This document shows, in pieces, positions 1 to 6,673 of a DNA stretch of 7,791 nucleotides. The stretch is from Flavobacteriia bacterium. GTDB lineage: Bacteria > Bacteroidota > Bacteroidia > Flavobacteriales_D > Crocinitomicaceae. The notes under the pieces were generated by a model, which saw only the letters and a list, made by a program, of their open reading frames with translations, did not search any database and had not been told where the DNA came from. Made by a program: the position numbers and the translations under genes. Where the stretch lies: positions 1-7,791 of the forward strand of contig RFQF01000094.1 of assembly GCA_009925805.1 (NCBI GenBank), in the 5' to 3' direction. Position 1 is the stretch's first letter, and the number at the start of each line of letters is the position of its first letter.

Positions 1-2876
1 TTTTACCTTCCCTTATCACCTTAGGCGCTATGTTGGTCTTCGTTCCAGCGATTCTGACGCAAGGAAGTTATAAAATAGTGCGCTTCGATCGTGATTTTTT
101 ACCTTTTTATTTTCAACTCAAAAGCGGATCGGTTACCGTCGAAGAGGGTTCTGATATTCCGGTAAGGGTGACTTTGGTTGGCCAACGCATTCCTGAGAAA
201 GTCTATTTAGTTACAGCTGAGGGAAAGTTTCTAATGCATCGTTCTTTAAAAAATCAACATGAATTCGCGATGCACAAAGTGACGAGTTCTGGAACTTTTT
301 ATTTTGAAGCGAACGGTTATCAAAGCGCACATTTTTCATATAAAGTAACGGGAAAAAGTGTTTTGGGTAAGTTGAGTTTATCCGTGGTTTACCCAAGTTA
401 TTTGAAACGAAAGAATGAGTTTATCAGTAATTCGGGAGATATTTCGGTACCGGAAGGCACTACCTTGGTATGGAAGGGTACGGCAAACAATTGTCAACGA
501 ATTCATCTTATGGCCGGAAAGGATGCCGCAGTTTTTGATAAAGCCGATTTTCAATTCTCAAGTAAGGTAGGAAGCTCCACGGATCTTTCGATTCGATTAG
601 TGAATAAATTCAATGCCAAGGTGGATTCAACCAAGCACCATATTACTGTAATAAAAGATGAATACCCGCAAATTTCGCTAATGGAGGTGAACGACAGTAT
701 CCAAGAAGGAGTTAAGTACTTTAACGGTCAGGTGGGGGATGATTATGGTTTAACTTCCCTTCGGTTTTGTTATACAATTATCCGAAAAGGGAAGGAACTG
801 AAACGCGTCAATATGCCCGTATCGTTTACTGGTGGTATGAAAAGCGCTTTTTCTTTAGCGGTAGATTTTCGTAGAGAATCGGTTCAATTAGAAGATAAAA
901 TCGAGTATTATTTTGCCGTTACCGATAACGATGGTGTCAACGGTAAAAAAACTTCGCGCAGCACCCTTGGACAGTACAGTTTACCCGATTTACAGGAGTT
1001 AAACCGGGATCGTGATGCGGACCAAGCAAAAACGGCAAAAGATCTGGAAAAGGTTATGGAAAAAACGCGAACCTTTGAACAATCTGTGGAAAAGCTCAAA
1101 CGCGATATAAATAATACGAAAGCCAAAGATTGGAATAACAAGCAGCAGATTCAGCAATTGAAAGAGGAGCAAAAAAGCTTGAGTCGTGCGTTAGAGCAAA
1201 TTAAAAATCAAATCGAACAGTCGACGCAAGATAAGAATCAATTGTCGGAAATCGATAAAGAGTTGTTGGATAAACAGGAAATGATACAAAAGCTGCTGGA
1301 TGAGGTCATGGATGAAGAATTGAAGAAGTTATTGGATGATATTGAAAAGCTTTTCAACGAGCGCGCAGACATGGAATTGAAGAAGGAAATGGATAAACTA
1401 GACCAAACTTCGGAAAATATGAGTAAGCAGTTGGATCGTACCTTGGAAATGCTTAAGAAACTGCAAGTGAATGAACGCATTGATGATATTGAAAAAGAGT
1501 TGAAGGAAACGGCGAAGTTGCAAGAGGAATTGAACCAAAAAATGGACGATAAATCCCTGAACAAAGAGCAGTTGTTAGAGCAGCAAAACGAGGTGAATCG
1601 TCGATTCGATTCGATTCAAAAAAAGCTGGATGAAACCAAAGAGTTGAACAAGGAATTGTCGTCTCCAATGAATTTAGAAAATACAAAAGCTTTGGAACAA
1701 TCGATTGATAATCAATTGAATAACGCTAAAGAGGAATTAAGCAACAATAAAAAAAGCAAGTCGAAAGAGTCCCAACAGCAAGCGGCGGATCAAATGGAGC
1801 AATTAGCAGAGCAACTGAATCAACAACAGGAAACGAGCAATCAGCAGCAAGCCGAGGAGGATATGGAGTTGTTACGAAGGATTTTAGAAAGCTTAATGGT
1901 GCTGAGTTTTGATCAGGAGAATTTAATCAATGAGTTTAAACGGGTTAGTTTTTCGGACCCGAAATACCGTAAATTGGGACGAGAACAAATCCGAATTAAC
2001 CGTGAAACAGCAACAGTAAAGGATAGCTTGCTGGCGCTTGCGAAGCGGCAGCCTAAAGTGGCCAGTTTCATTGATAAGGAGTTAAATGAGATAGATTTTT
2101 CACAGAGCAACGCTGTGGAAGCGATCGATGATCACCGTAAGGAGGATATTTTCACCAGTGAACAGTTTGTAATGACGTCTTACAACAATTTGGCGTTGTT
2201 GCTGAATGAAGCGCTGCAGCAAATGCAGGCGGATGCCCAATCTTCGCAGCCGAGTAGTGGAAGCTGCAGTAAACCAGGAAAAGGTAAACCAAAGCCCGGA
2301 AGTGTATCATCAGGGGATATGAAAGAAATGTTGAAGAAACAACTAGAAAAAATGCAAAAAGGGCAAAATCCGGGAGGAAGTAAGCCTGGAGATAAAGAAG
2401 GAAATGCTCCTGGTATGAAACCGGGTTCTCAGGGAATGAACATGCTTGGTCTGGGTAATAAAGAAATTGCCAAAATGGCTGCGGAACAAACGGCTATACG
2501 CCAACGCCTCGAACAATTGAAAAATGAAATGAACAAGGATGGATCGGGTGCGGGAAATCAATTGAATCCATTGTTGAAAGAACTTGAGGAACAAGAAAAA
2601 GCGTTAATCAATCAACGGGTAGATAATGCCATGGTTAAAAGGCAACAGGATATATTGACCCGTCTTTTAGAAAGTGAGAAAGCACTCATGGAACGCGGAT
2701 ACGAAGAACAACGGGAATCGAAATCAGGAAAAGACCAGAACAATAGTAACCTTATTGAAATTAAAGAGTACAACAAAACAACCCTTCATCAGATTGAACT
2801 ACTGAAAGTGGTGGACCCGGCCTTGAATAACTATTATAAAAATAAGGCAGAAGGGTATTTTAATTTGGTGGAATAA
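1..2876 (+). CDS. DUF4175-family membrane-anchored coiled-coil protein (5' partial)
   Basis: The reading frame is open from the window edge (codons from position 3), so the true start lies upstream; the first Met at 30 falls inside a hydrophobic stretch and is unlikely to be the initiator. Residues below are counted from that Met. A probable membrane helix (LITLGAMLVFVPAILT) comes first, then beta-rich Ig-like segments to about residue 310, with a YPSYLKRKNE...PEGT motif near 121-143 and DDYGL near 237. A very long E/K/Q/L-rich coiled coil follows (about 325-625), then a helical part, a low-complexity G/P/K linker with repeated KPG (about 735-807), and conserved C-terminal helices including RQQDILTRLLESEKALMERG. 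This architecture matches the Bacteroidota DUF4175 proteins as I recall them; their biochemical function is unknown. It probably sits in the inner membrane with the large domain outside the cytoplasm (inference). It leads the operon and is followed 10 nt later by the HATPase gene. Family assignment is fairly sure; role is not. Confidence 0.85.
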   Translation, partial: LPSLITLGAMLVFVPAILTQGSYKIVRFDRDFLPFYFQLKSGSVTVEEGSDIPVRVTLVGQRIPEKVYLVTAEGKFLMHRSLKNQHEFAMHKVTSSGTFYFEANGYQSAHFSYKVTGKSVLGKLSLSVVYPSYLKRKNEFISNSGDISVPEGTTLVWKGTANNCQRIHLMAGKDAAVFDKADFQFSSKVGSSTDLSIRLVNKFNAKVDSTKHHITVIKDEYPQISLMEVNDSIQEGVKYFNGQVGDDYGLTSLRFCYTIIRKGKELKRVNMPVSFTGGMKSAFSLAVDFRRESVQLEDKIEYYFAVTDNDGVNGKKTSRSTLGQYSLPDLQELNRDRDADQAKTAKDLEKVMEKTRTFEQSVEKLKRDINNTKAKDWNNKQQIQQLKEEQKSLSRALEQIKNQIEQSTQDKNQLSEIDKELLDKQEMIQKLLDEVMDEELKKLLDDIEKLFNERADMELKKEMDKLDQTSENMSKQLDRTLEMLKKLQVNERIDDIEKELKETAKLQEELNQKMDDKSLNKEQLLEQQNEVNRRFDSIQKKLDETKELNKELSSPMNLENTKALEQSIDNQLNNAKEELSNNKKSKSKESQQQAADQMEQLAEQLNQQQETSNQQQAEEDMELLRRILESLMVLSFDQENLINEFKRVSFSDPKYRKLGREQIRINRETATVKDSLLALAKRQPKVASFIDKELNEIDFSQSNAVEAIDDHRKEDIFTSEQFVMTSYNNLALLLNEALQQMQADAQSSQPSSGSCSKPGKGKPKPGSVSSGDMKEMLKKQLEKMQKGQNPGGSKPGDKEGNAPGMKPGSQGMNMLGLGNKEIAKMAAEQTAIRQRLEQLKNEMNKDGSGAGNQLNPLLKELEEQEKALINQRVDNAMVKRQQDILTRLLESEKALMERGYEEQRESKSGKDQNNSNLIEIKEYNKTTLHQIELLKVVDPALNNYYKNKAEGYFNLVE

Positions 2877-2886
2877 ATTTTGGAGC

Positions 2887-3300
2887 ATGAATTTAGAACT
2901 AACGTGTATACTTGAAACCTCTTTACCCTCCTCATTAACCTCTATTGCAGAAGTTGAAAACCTGATAGAACAGGTATGTGCTGATTTGAACGTTTCAGAG
3001 GATGTTTTTGGGAATATTTTAATTTCAGTAACCGAAGGCGTAAACAATGCAATCATGCATGGGAATGGATTAAACACAGACTTGAAGGTTCATTTTAGTG
3101 TGTTAAATAATGGCTCTTGGATCTGTTTTAGGATTCAAGATCAAGGAAGAGGGTTTGATTTTGAAAACATCCCTGATCCGACAGCGCCCGAAAATTTATT
3201 AAAGGAAAACGGACGAGGGGTCTTTCTAATGAAAAGCCTCTCAGATGATCTTACCTTTGAACAAAACGGAACAGTGGTAAACATCTTATTTGCTCGATGA
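2887..3300 (+). CDS. RsbW/SpoIIAB-like ATP-binding protein (HATPase, anti-sigma-factor kinase type)
   Basis: A 137-residue single-domain GHKL ATPase. The Bergerat-fold boxes are intact: N-box SVTEGVNNAIMHGN (residues 48-60, with E50, N54, H58, G59), G1 box DQGRGFD (85-91) and G2 box ENGRGVFLMKSL (107-118). The length and the absence of a sensor or dimerisation domain fit the RsbW/SpoIIAB class, which in other bacteria are serine kinases that bind a sigma factor or phosphorylate a STAS-domain antagonist. No STAS protein, PP2C phosphatase or sigma factor is visible here, so the partner is unknown and the anti-sigma role is only a family expectation. A GGAG lies 1 nt before the ATG, too close to act as a normal ribosome-binding site; Bacteroidota generally do not depend on one. 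The stop TGA overlaps the ybeY ATG (ATGA, 3297-3300), implying co-translation with ybeY. Confidence 0.88.
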   Translation: MNLELTCILETSLPSSLTSIAEVENLIEQVCADLNVSEDVFGNILISVTEGVNNAIMHGNGLNTDLKVHFSVLNNGSWICFRIQDQGRGFDFENIPDPTAPENLLKENGRGVFLMKSLSDDLTFEQNGTVVNILFAR

Positions 3301-3734
3301 TAGGTTTTTCGTTTTATTCGCACGAGTTCAATAATTTACCTCTTGAGGAATTAGAAAAAGCTATTCCTCAGATTATTACACAGGAAGGGAAAGAGCAAGG
3401 GGATATTACGGTAATTTTTTGTACGGACGAAGATATACTCGTGTTAAATCAAGAGCATTTATCGCACGATTTCTATACAGACATCATCACGTTTGATTAT
3501 TCCAACGATGCGTATATTTCCGGTGATTTGTTTATTTCAATAGACAGAGTAATGGAAAATGCAGCAGAACACCATGTATCGATGGAACACGAACTCTACC
3601 GCGTGGTTTTTCATGGAGTGCTCCATTTGTTGGGGTATAACGATAAAACAGAGGAGCAAATAGTCGTGATGCGGTCCAAGGAAAACGCGTATTTAACGCA
3701 ACTGTTTCACGTGAAACACGACGGGTTTGCATGA
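3297..3734 (+). CDS. ybeY: Endoribonuclease YbeY (16S rRNA 3'-end maturation, ribosome quality control)
   Basis: A 145-residue protein of normal YbeY length. It carries TDIITFDYSND (61-71), SGDLFISIDRV (75-85) and the metal-site signature HGVLHLLGYND (106-116), followed by a conserved MRSKE helix (125-129). YbeY is a metal-dependent single-strand endoribonuclease needed for correct 16S rRNA 3' processing and removal of defective 70S ribosomes. The canonical signature is HGxLHLxGYDH with three His ligands; here H106 and H110 are kept but the third position is D116. I recall similar GYxD forms in other Bacteroidota, so this looks like a lineage variant, not inactivation. Start and stop each form a 4-nt ATGA overlap with the neighbouring genes. 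The C-terminal residues LFHVKH (136-141) are encoded by DNA that contains a perfect parS palindrome (see the separate entry), so this tail may be shaped by a DNA-level constraint. Confidence 0.95.
   Translation: MIGFSFYSHEFNNLPLEELEKAIPQIITQEGKEQGDITVIFCTDEDILVLNQEHLSHDFYTDIITFDYSNDAYISGDLFISIDRVMENAAEHHVSMEHELYRVVFHGVLHLLGYNDKTEEQIVVMRSKENAYLTQLFHVKHDGFA
3703..3718. other. parS: parS site (ParB-binding centromere-like sequence)
   Basis: The sequence TGTTTCACGTGAAACA is a perfect 16-bp palindrome and fits the broadly conserved chromosomal parS consensus (TGTTNCACGTGAAACA) at all 16 positions. Chance occurrence of one exact 16-mer in a window of this size is of the order of one in a million or less. 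It lies inside ybeY (codons for LFHVKH) and ends 12 nt before the mnmG ATG. In other bacteria parS loads the ParB CTPase clamp, which with ParA and SMC/condensin segregates the origin region, and parS sites cluster near oriC. No parA or parB gene is in the window, so function is inferred from the match alone. No second copy was seen in the window. Confidence 0.85.
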
Positions 3735-5599
3735 TAGACACCTATGACATCATTGTAGTTGGAGCAGGTCACGCAGGGTGTGAAGCAGCACATGCGGCAG
3801 GCCTTTTAGGTAGTCGGGTTTTATTGATTACCATGAATATGAACACCATTGCTCAAATGAGTTGTAACCCAGCCATGGGGGGTGTGGCTAAAGGCCAGAT
3901 CGTACGAGAAATTGATGCCTTGGGTGGGGGTTCCGGAATAGTAAGCGACAAAAGCGCACTGCAATTTCGTATGCTCAACTGTTCTAAAGGCCCAGCCATG
4001 TGGTCACCACGCACCCAAAACGACCGCATGATGTTCGCTGCTTCGTGGCGTTATTTGTTGGAACAAAATAAAAATGTTGATTTTTGGCAGGACATGGGAA
4101 CGGGTATAATTGTGGAGAACCATGAAGTGCGGGGAGTAAAAACAAGCTTAGGAATTGATATTTACGCACCGGCGGTAGTATTAACGAATGGCACCTTTCT
4201 TAATGGTATAATTCATCTTGGAGAAAAACAATTCGGCGGCGGAAGAGTTGGGGAAAAAGCGTCCAAAGGAATAACTGAAGATTTGATTAAGCTCGGTTTT
4301 GAATCCGGAAGAATGAAAACAGGTACCCCTCCTCGAGTGGATGGACGTAGCCTGAATTATGCCCTTATGGAGGCACAACCGGGAGACGATGCCCCGGGTA
4401 AGTTTAGTTTTTGGGATACGAAGCCGTTAACATATCAGCTTCCGTGCTATATTACCTATACAAACCCACAAACCCACGAGCTTTTGCGAACAGGATTCGA
4501 TCGTTCCCCTATGTTCAACGGTGCAATCCAAAGTACAGGACCAAGATATTGTCCAAGCATTGAAGATAAAATTAATCGATTTGCCGATCGAGATAGGCAC
4601 CAGATTTTTGTAGAACCGGAGGGTTGGAATACCGTTGAAATATACGTAAATGGGTTCAGTACGTCCCTTCCTGAAGATGTGCAAGTTAAGGCGATTAAGT
4701 CGATCCCTGGGTTTGAACAAGCTAAGCTATTTCGTCCAGGCTATGCCATTGAATACGATTATTTCCCACCTACCCAACTTAAACATACCCTGGAAACGAA
4801 GCGGATCGACGGCTTGTATTTTGCCGGTCAAATAAATGGTACCACAGGCTATGAAGAAGCGGCTTGCCAAGGATTGATGGCAGGGATTAATGCCCATTTA
4901 AAACTGAAAAACCAGGAGCCTTTTATTCTTCAACGAAGCGATGCCTACATCGGTGTTTTAATCGATGATTTAGTAACTAAAGGAACTAAAGAACCCTACC
5001 GGATGTTTACAAGCAGGGCAGAGTATCGGATTCTTTTACGTCAGGATAATGCCGATTTGCGCCTGGCTCATCAAGCCGCCAAATTGGGATTATTGAGTGA
5101 TGCCCAACGGCGCCAAGTCGAAGCGAAAGAGGCCTCGGTTTCCAACCTAAAAAGCATGCTGCGTTCAACAGGAATAACCCCCGATCAAATCAATCATCGT
5201 TTGTTATTAATCGACTCTTCTCCGATTCAACAACAAGTTAAGCTGTCCTCCTTAATTACCCGACCAGGGGTGGACTTGAATATGTTAGAACAAGAGAGTA
5301 TCGAATTACATAATTATTTACAGGCGCAAAATTTTAGCGAAGAAGCAAAAATGCAAACCGAAATACAGTTGAAGTATGAAGGGTATATCGAACGGGAGGA
5401 AGAAAATGCGGCTAAAATGCTTCGCTTGGAAAAGGTGGGCATTCCCGAGGATTTGGATTTTCAACAGTTGAAAAGCCTAAGCACCGAAGCAGTGGAAAAA
5501 TTGAAACAGGTTCAACCAACCACTATCGGTCAGGCTTCCCGTATTTCGGGTGTGTCTCCAAGCGATATTTCTGTATTGTTAATTTATTTGGGAAGATAA
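3731..5599 (+). CDS. mnmG: tRNA uridine-5-carboxymethylaminomethyl modification enzyme MnmG (GidA)
   Basis: A full-length 622-residue MnmG. With MnmE (not in this window) it uses FAD, a methylene-tetrahydrofolate-derived carbon and glycine or ammonium to make cmnm5U or nm5U at wobble position 34 of certain tRNAs. The FAD-binding loop is GAGHAGCEAA at residues 11-20. Other family blocks are MSCNPAMGGVAKGQIVREID (43-62), KGPAMWSPRTQNDR (86-99), TGTPPR (198-202), GPRYCPSIEDKI (270-281), FAGQINGTTGYEEAACQG (364-381) and TSRAEYRILLRQDNADLR (427-444). C45 and C274 lie where the two conserved MnmG cysteines are expected. The C-terminal helical domain, which binds MnmE and tRNA, is complete (KYEGYIERE, then TIGQASRISGVSPSDISVLLIYLG at the end). 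The MSCNPAMGG and AMWSPR variants are typical of Bacteroidota. The start overlaps the ybeY stop by an ATGA. The gene is the last of the operon. Confidence 0.98.
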   Translation: MIDTYDIIVVGAGHAGCEAAHAAGLLGSRVLLITMNMNTIAQMSCNPAMGGVAKGQIVREIDALGGGSGIVSDKSALQFRMLNCSKGPAMWSPRTQNDRMMFAASWRYLLEQNKNVDFWQDMGTGIIVENHEVRGVKTSLGIDIYAPAVVLTNGTFLNGIIHLGEKQFGGGRVGEKASKGITEDLIKLGFESGRMKTGTPPRVDGRSLNYALMEAQPGDDAPGKFSFWDTKPLTYQLPCYITYTNPQTHELLRTGFDRSPMFNGAIQSTGPRYCPSIEDKINRFADRDRHQIFVEPEGWNTVEIYVNGFSTSLPEDVQVKAIKSIPGFEQAKLFRPGYAIEYDYFPPTQLKHTLETKRIDGLYFAGQINGTTGYEEAACQGLMAGINAHLKLKNQEPFILQRSDAYIGVLIDDLVTKGTKEPYRMFTSRAEYRILLRQDNADLRLAHQAAKLGLLSDAQRRQVEAKEASVSNLKSMLRSTGITPDQINHRLLLIDSSPIQQQVKLSSLITRPGVDLNMLEQESIELHNYLQAQNFSEEAKMQTEIQLKYEGYIEREEENAAKMLRLEKVGIPEDLDFQQLKSLSTEAVEKLKQVQPTTIGQASRISGVSPSDISVLLIYLGR

Positions 5600-5661
5600 A
5601 ATCCATTTTTATGCGTTTTAAGGCGGTTGAATTATAGAAAAGGTAAAATACCCTTAACCAT

Positions 5662-5673
5662 GCGTAATTACGC
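5662..5673. promoter_or_regulatory. 12-bp palindrome in the mnmG-dehydrogenase gap, possible operator
   Basis: GCGTAATTACGC is a perfect palindrome centred 61 bp before the dehydrogenase ATG, in the only real intergenic gap of the window (5600-5728, 129 bp). Its position upstream of the gene and its dyad symmetry fit a binding site for a dimeric regulator, but I recognise no specific factor. The stems do not extend further, and no T-run follows it directly, so it is not a convincing terminator. The rest of the gap is AT-rich, with a T7 run at 5699-5705 and no clear Bacteroidota promoter. Chance is possible. Confidence 0.3.
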
Positions 5674-5728
5674 GGATAAAACACAACTATTGAGGTCGTT
5701 TTTTTCGTAGTTTTATCAAAATTCACGA

Positions 5729-6673
5729 ATGAAGGTTTTTTTTGTAGATCGGGTACATCCGATTTTAGCGGAGCGCTTGAGCAAGCATCAGTTTGATTGC
5801 ATCGATGCAAGTATTCTGTCCTTAGAAGAATTTCAAGCCTTAGGAAATCAAGTGGAGGGAATGGTGATTCGCGCTCGCTTTATGCTAAGTGAAGCCGTAT
5901 TGTCTCATTTTCCTAAATTATCGTTCATTGCTCGATCGGGTTCCGGTTTGGAAAACATCGACCAAGGGTATTGTAAACGAAAAGCAATCACCCTGTTCAA
6001 CTCTCCAGAAGGAAACCGGACCGCCGTGGCGGAACACGCTTTGGGCATGCTGTTAGCTTTGATGAATAAATTTCCGCAAGCACAGGCGCAACTGAACAAC
6101 GGATTGTGGCGAAGAGAAGAGAATCGTGGGGAAGAATTGAATGGAAAAACCGTCGGAATCATCGGTTACGGAAATAATGGAAGGGCCTTCGCTAAATTAT
6201 TGAAAGGGTTTGATGTTAAAATTCTTGCCTACGATAAATATATTAAGGGATTTGGAGACAGTCAAGTACAAGAAAGCACCCTGCATGCGCTGTTCGAACA
6301 AGCCGACGTCGTTTCGTTACATATTCCTCAAAATAAGGAAACGCGTGCTATGGTCAATACGTCGTTCTTCCAATCGTTCTCAAAACCCATTTATTTTCTG
6401 AACCTTTCCCGTGGGAAAATTGTGGTCACCGAGGATTTGGTTGAAGCGCTTAAATCGGGTAAAATTAAAGCGGCTGGCCTCGACGTCTTGGAGTATGAAT
6501 CCAAGGACTTTGAGGTGTTGCGAAATGAAAATACTTCCGAATGCATGGATTATTTGATTCAATCACATCGAGTAATCCTAACCCCCCATGTCGGGGGGTG
6601 GACTAAAGAGAGTTATTTCAAGTTAAGTTCTATACTGGCCGACAAAATTCTAGCCCATTTTTCGACTCATTGA
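5729..6673 (+). CDS. D-isomer-specific 2-hydroxyacid dehydrogenase (phosphoglycerate-dehydrogenase-like)
   Basis: A 314-residue NAD-dependent dehydrogenase of the D-2-hydroxyacid family. The N-terminal substrate-binding half carries RSGSGLENID (69-78), and NSPEGNRTAVAEH (91-103) leads into the hinge. The Rossmann loop is GIIGYGNNG (143-151, GxGxxG), and the acidic D169 at the end of the second beta strand favours NAD over NADP. The catalytic triad can be assigned as R228 (LSRGK), E257 (LDVLEYE) and H287 (TPHVGGW). There is no C-terminal ACT domain, so it lacks the serine-binding regulatory module of long SerA enzymes. It resembles short Bacteroidota proteins annotated as 3-phosphoglycerate dehydrogenase or simply 2-hydroxyacid dehydrogenase; the substrate cannot be read from sequence, so no symbol is given. 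It follows mnmG after 129 bp, probably as its own transcription unit. Its 3' end overlaps the convergent gene by 7 bp. Confidence 0.92.
   Translation: MKVFFVDRVHPILAERLSKHQFDCIDASILSLEEFQALGNQVEGMVIRARFMLSEAVLSHFPKLSFIARSGSGLENIDQGYCKRKAITLFNSPEGNRTAVAEHALGMLLALMNKFPQAQAQLNNGLWRREENRGEELNGKTVGIIGYGNNGRAFAKLLKGFDVKILAYDKYIKGFGDSQVQESTLHALFEQADVVSLHIPQNKETRAMVNTSFFQSFSKPIYFLNLSRGKIVVTEDLVEALKSGKIKAAGLDVLEYESKDFEVLRNENTSECMDYLIQSHRVILTPHVGGWTKESYFKLSSILADKILAHFSTH
6581..6599. repeat. GC-rich inverted repeat (hairpin) inside the dehydrogenase gene
   Basis: ACCCCCCATGTCGGGGGGT gives a 7-bp stem (six G-C pairs plus one A-T) and a 5-nt loop. It lies in the codons for the active-site segment TPHVGGW, about 70 nt before the dehydrogenase stop and just beyond the stop of the convergent gene. 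There is no T-run on either side, so it is not a classical intrinsic terminator, but it is by far the strongest hairpin I see near this convergent junction, which has no intergenic space. It could slow or end transcription from the - strand gene (inference), or be a by-product of Pro/Gly codon choice. Confidence 0.45.

Noticed and set aside
1601..1617. Pentanucleotide tandem repeat TCGAT (about 3.4 copies) within the DUF4175 gene, a possible slippage or phase-variation site.
   Set aside because: Too few copies for efficient slipped-strand variation, and the frame is intact and encodes ordinary coiled-coil residues.
2882..2885. GGAG immediately before the HATPase start, as a Shine-Dalgarno sequence.
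   Set aside because: Only 1 nt separates it from the ATG, so it cannot pair with 16S rRNA in the normal geometry for this start, and no better-placed in-frame start is supported by the domain alignment.
3532..3741. A 69-residue - strand open frame opposite ybeY.
   Set aside because: Its sequence is the antisense shadow of ybeY; it has no family motif, and its VSRET segment is simply the parS palindrome read in another frame.
5597..5653. Candidate terminators after mnmG: AT-only inverted repeats around 5597-5612 and a GGTA/TACC mini-stem at 5642-5652.
   Set aside because: The stems are only 4-5 bp, mostly A-T, one has an impossible 2-nt loop, and the T-run in the gap (5699-5705) does not follow either stem.
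5690..5715. Possible Bacteroidota-type promoter before the dehydrogenase: TTG at 5690-5692 and TAGTTTTA at 5708-5715.
   Set aside because: The -7 element lacks the final G of TAnnTTTG, the spacing (15 nt) is shorter than the usual 19 or so, and it would leave a leader of only a few nucleotides. Not supportable from sequence alone.
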